Shown here one piece after another: positions 63,830 to 64,000 of a stretch of DNA of 64,000 nucleotides. The stretch comes from Methylomicrobium agile (GTDB lineage Bacteria > Pseudomonadota > Gammaproteobacteria > Methylococcales > Methylomonadaceae), in NCBI RefSeq assembly GCF_000733855.1, contig NZ_JPOJ01000001.1, positions 62,001 to 126,000 of the forward strand. Reading direction: 5' to 3'. A model generated the notes under the pieces. That model had not been told where the DNA came from. It was given only the letters and a program-made list of their open reading frames with translations, and did not search any database. How positions within the stretch are numbered: the stretch's first letter is position 1; each line of letters starts with the position of its first letter. The position numbers were made by a program, and so were the translations under genes.

Positions 63830-63847
63830 TCTCCTCCGAAACGGTTC

Positions 63848-63872
63848 AAAAAGGCGCCTCAGGCGCCTTTTT
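63848..63872 (+). terminator. Rho-independent terminator of glgX
   Basis: Perfect 11-bp stem AAAAAGGCGCC / GGCGCCTTTTT with loop TCA, 19 bp after the stop codon. Its A-run/T-run arms make it potentially bidirectional. The remaining 128 bp to the window end show no feature. Confidence 0.95.
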
Positions 63873-64000
63873 CATGCGCTCAGACTTCCTCGTTCAGACC
63901 AATTCCGTTTAGTTAACCGCATTCCCGGCCAGTGCCGTTTTCCGAAATTTCCAGCACCTGCCGCCGAATACCTTTCCGCTTGCCGCATCTCTCAAAAATT

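Overview
ORGANISM. The window looks like chromosome of a gammaproteobacterial methanotroph (order Methylococcales is my best guess). The strongest hint is an octaheme hydroxylamine oxidoreductase with its partner HaoB (49.3-52.0 kb), in a GC-rich Gram-negative background with TonB/ExbBD, RND efflux, FecI/FecR and a Rep helicase of enterobacterial type. This is inference from gene content; no phylogenetic marker was compared. LAYOUT. 0-3.4 kb (minus strand): nitrate/nitrite gene set with a PP2C phosphatase cut by the window edge, a formate/nitrite-type channel, a sensor made of three GAF-like repeats and an ANTAR (NasT-like) regulator whose receiver lacks the phospho-acceptor Asp. 3.8-5.9 kb: rep and tRNA-Arg(CCG). 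5.8-8.35 kb: a small islet at that tRNA, bounded by a diverged copy of the tRNA 3' end, holding an intact ISAs1-type insertion sequence (inside a transcription terminator) and a HicBA toxin-antitoxin pair. 8.5-16.9 kb: AT-rich putative defence island with a giant TPR/PIN-like protein preceded by a PNP/MTAN-family nucleosidase (possibly one gene split by a homopolymer frameshift), a NYN nuclease-like gene and a DNA methylase relic. 16.9-21.3 kb: RND pump and adaptor. 21.4-30.2 kb: iron/siderophore fragments (PepSY protein, FecR, PvdQ-like acylase, PvdE-like exporter, Fur box, FecI sigma, MbtH), ending at a decayed IS3 element and without an NRPS. 31.7-36.2 kb: outer-membrane efflux lipoprotein, a secreted protein, TonB-ExbB-ExbD. 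36.9-43.2 kb: a signalling operon (FecR-domain protein, OmpA lipoprotein, broken GAF/HD-GYP, class I-like cyclic nucleotide PDE with a frameshift, CHASE2 adenylate/guanylate cyclase). 43.2-49 kb: small housekeeping and unknown genes with REP-like palindromes and a FecR relic. 49.3-52 kb: haoAB. 52.3-61.0 kb: a dipeptidase and a partner-switching/ABC module. 61.7-63.8 kb: glycogen debranching enzyme. HOW GENES WORK TOGETHER. Two regions stand out. (1) 53.1-61.0 kb joins a complete partner switch (SpoIIE-type phosphatase, RsbW-like kinase, STAS protein) to an unusual ABC system: a 1001-residue polypeptide with about three solute-binding domains in a circularly permuted order fused to a permease, an ATPase fused to a degenerate HATPase-like tail, and an NMT1-type binding protein overlapping the phosphatase gene. 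I read it as transport-coupled or ligand-gated partner switching. (2) 8.5-15.2 kb resembles an abortive-infection system with a nucleotide-cleaving effector and a very large solenoid sensor. Both readings are inference from domain architecture.
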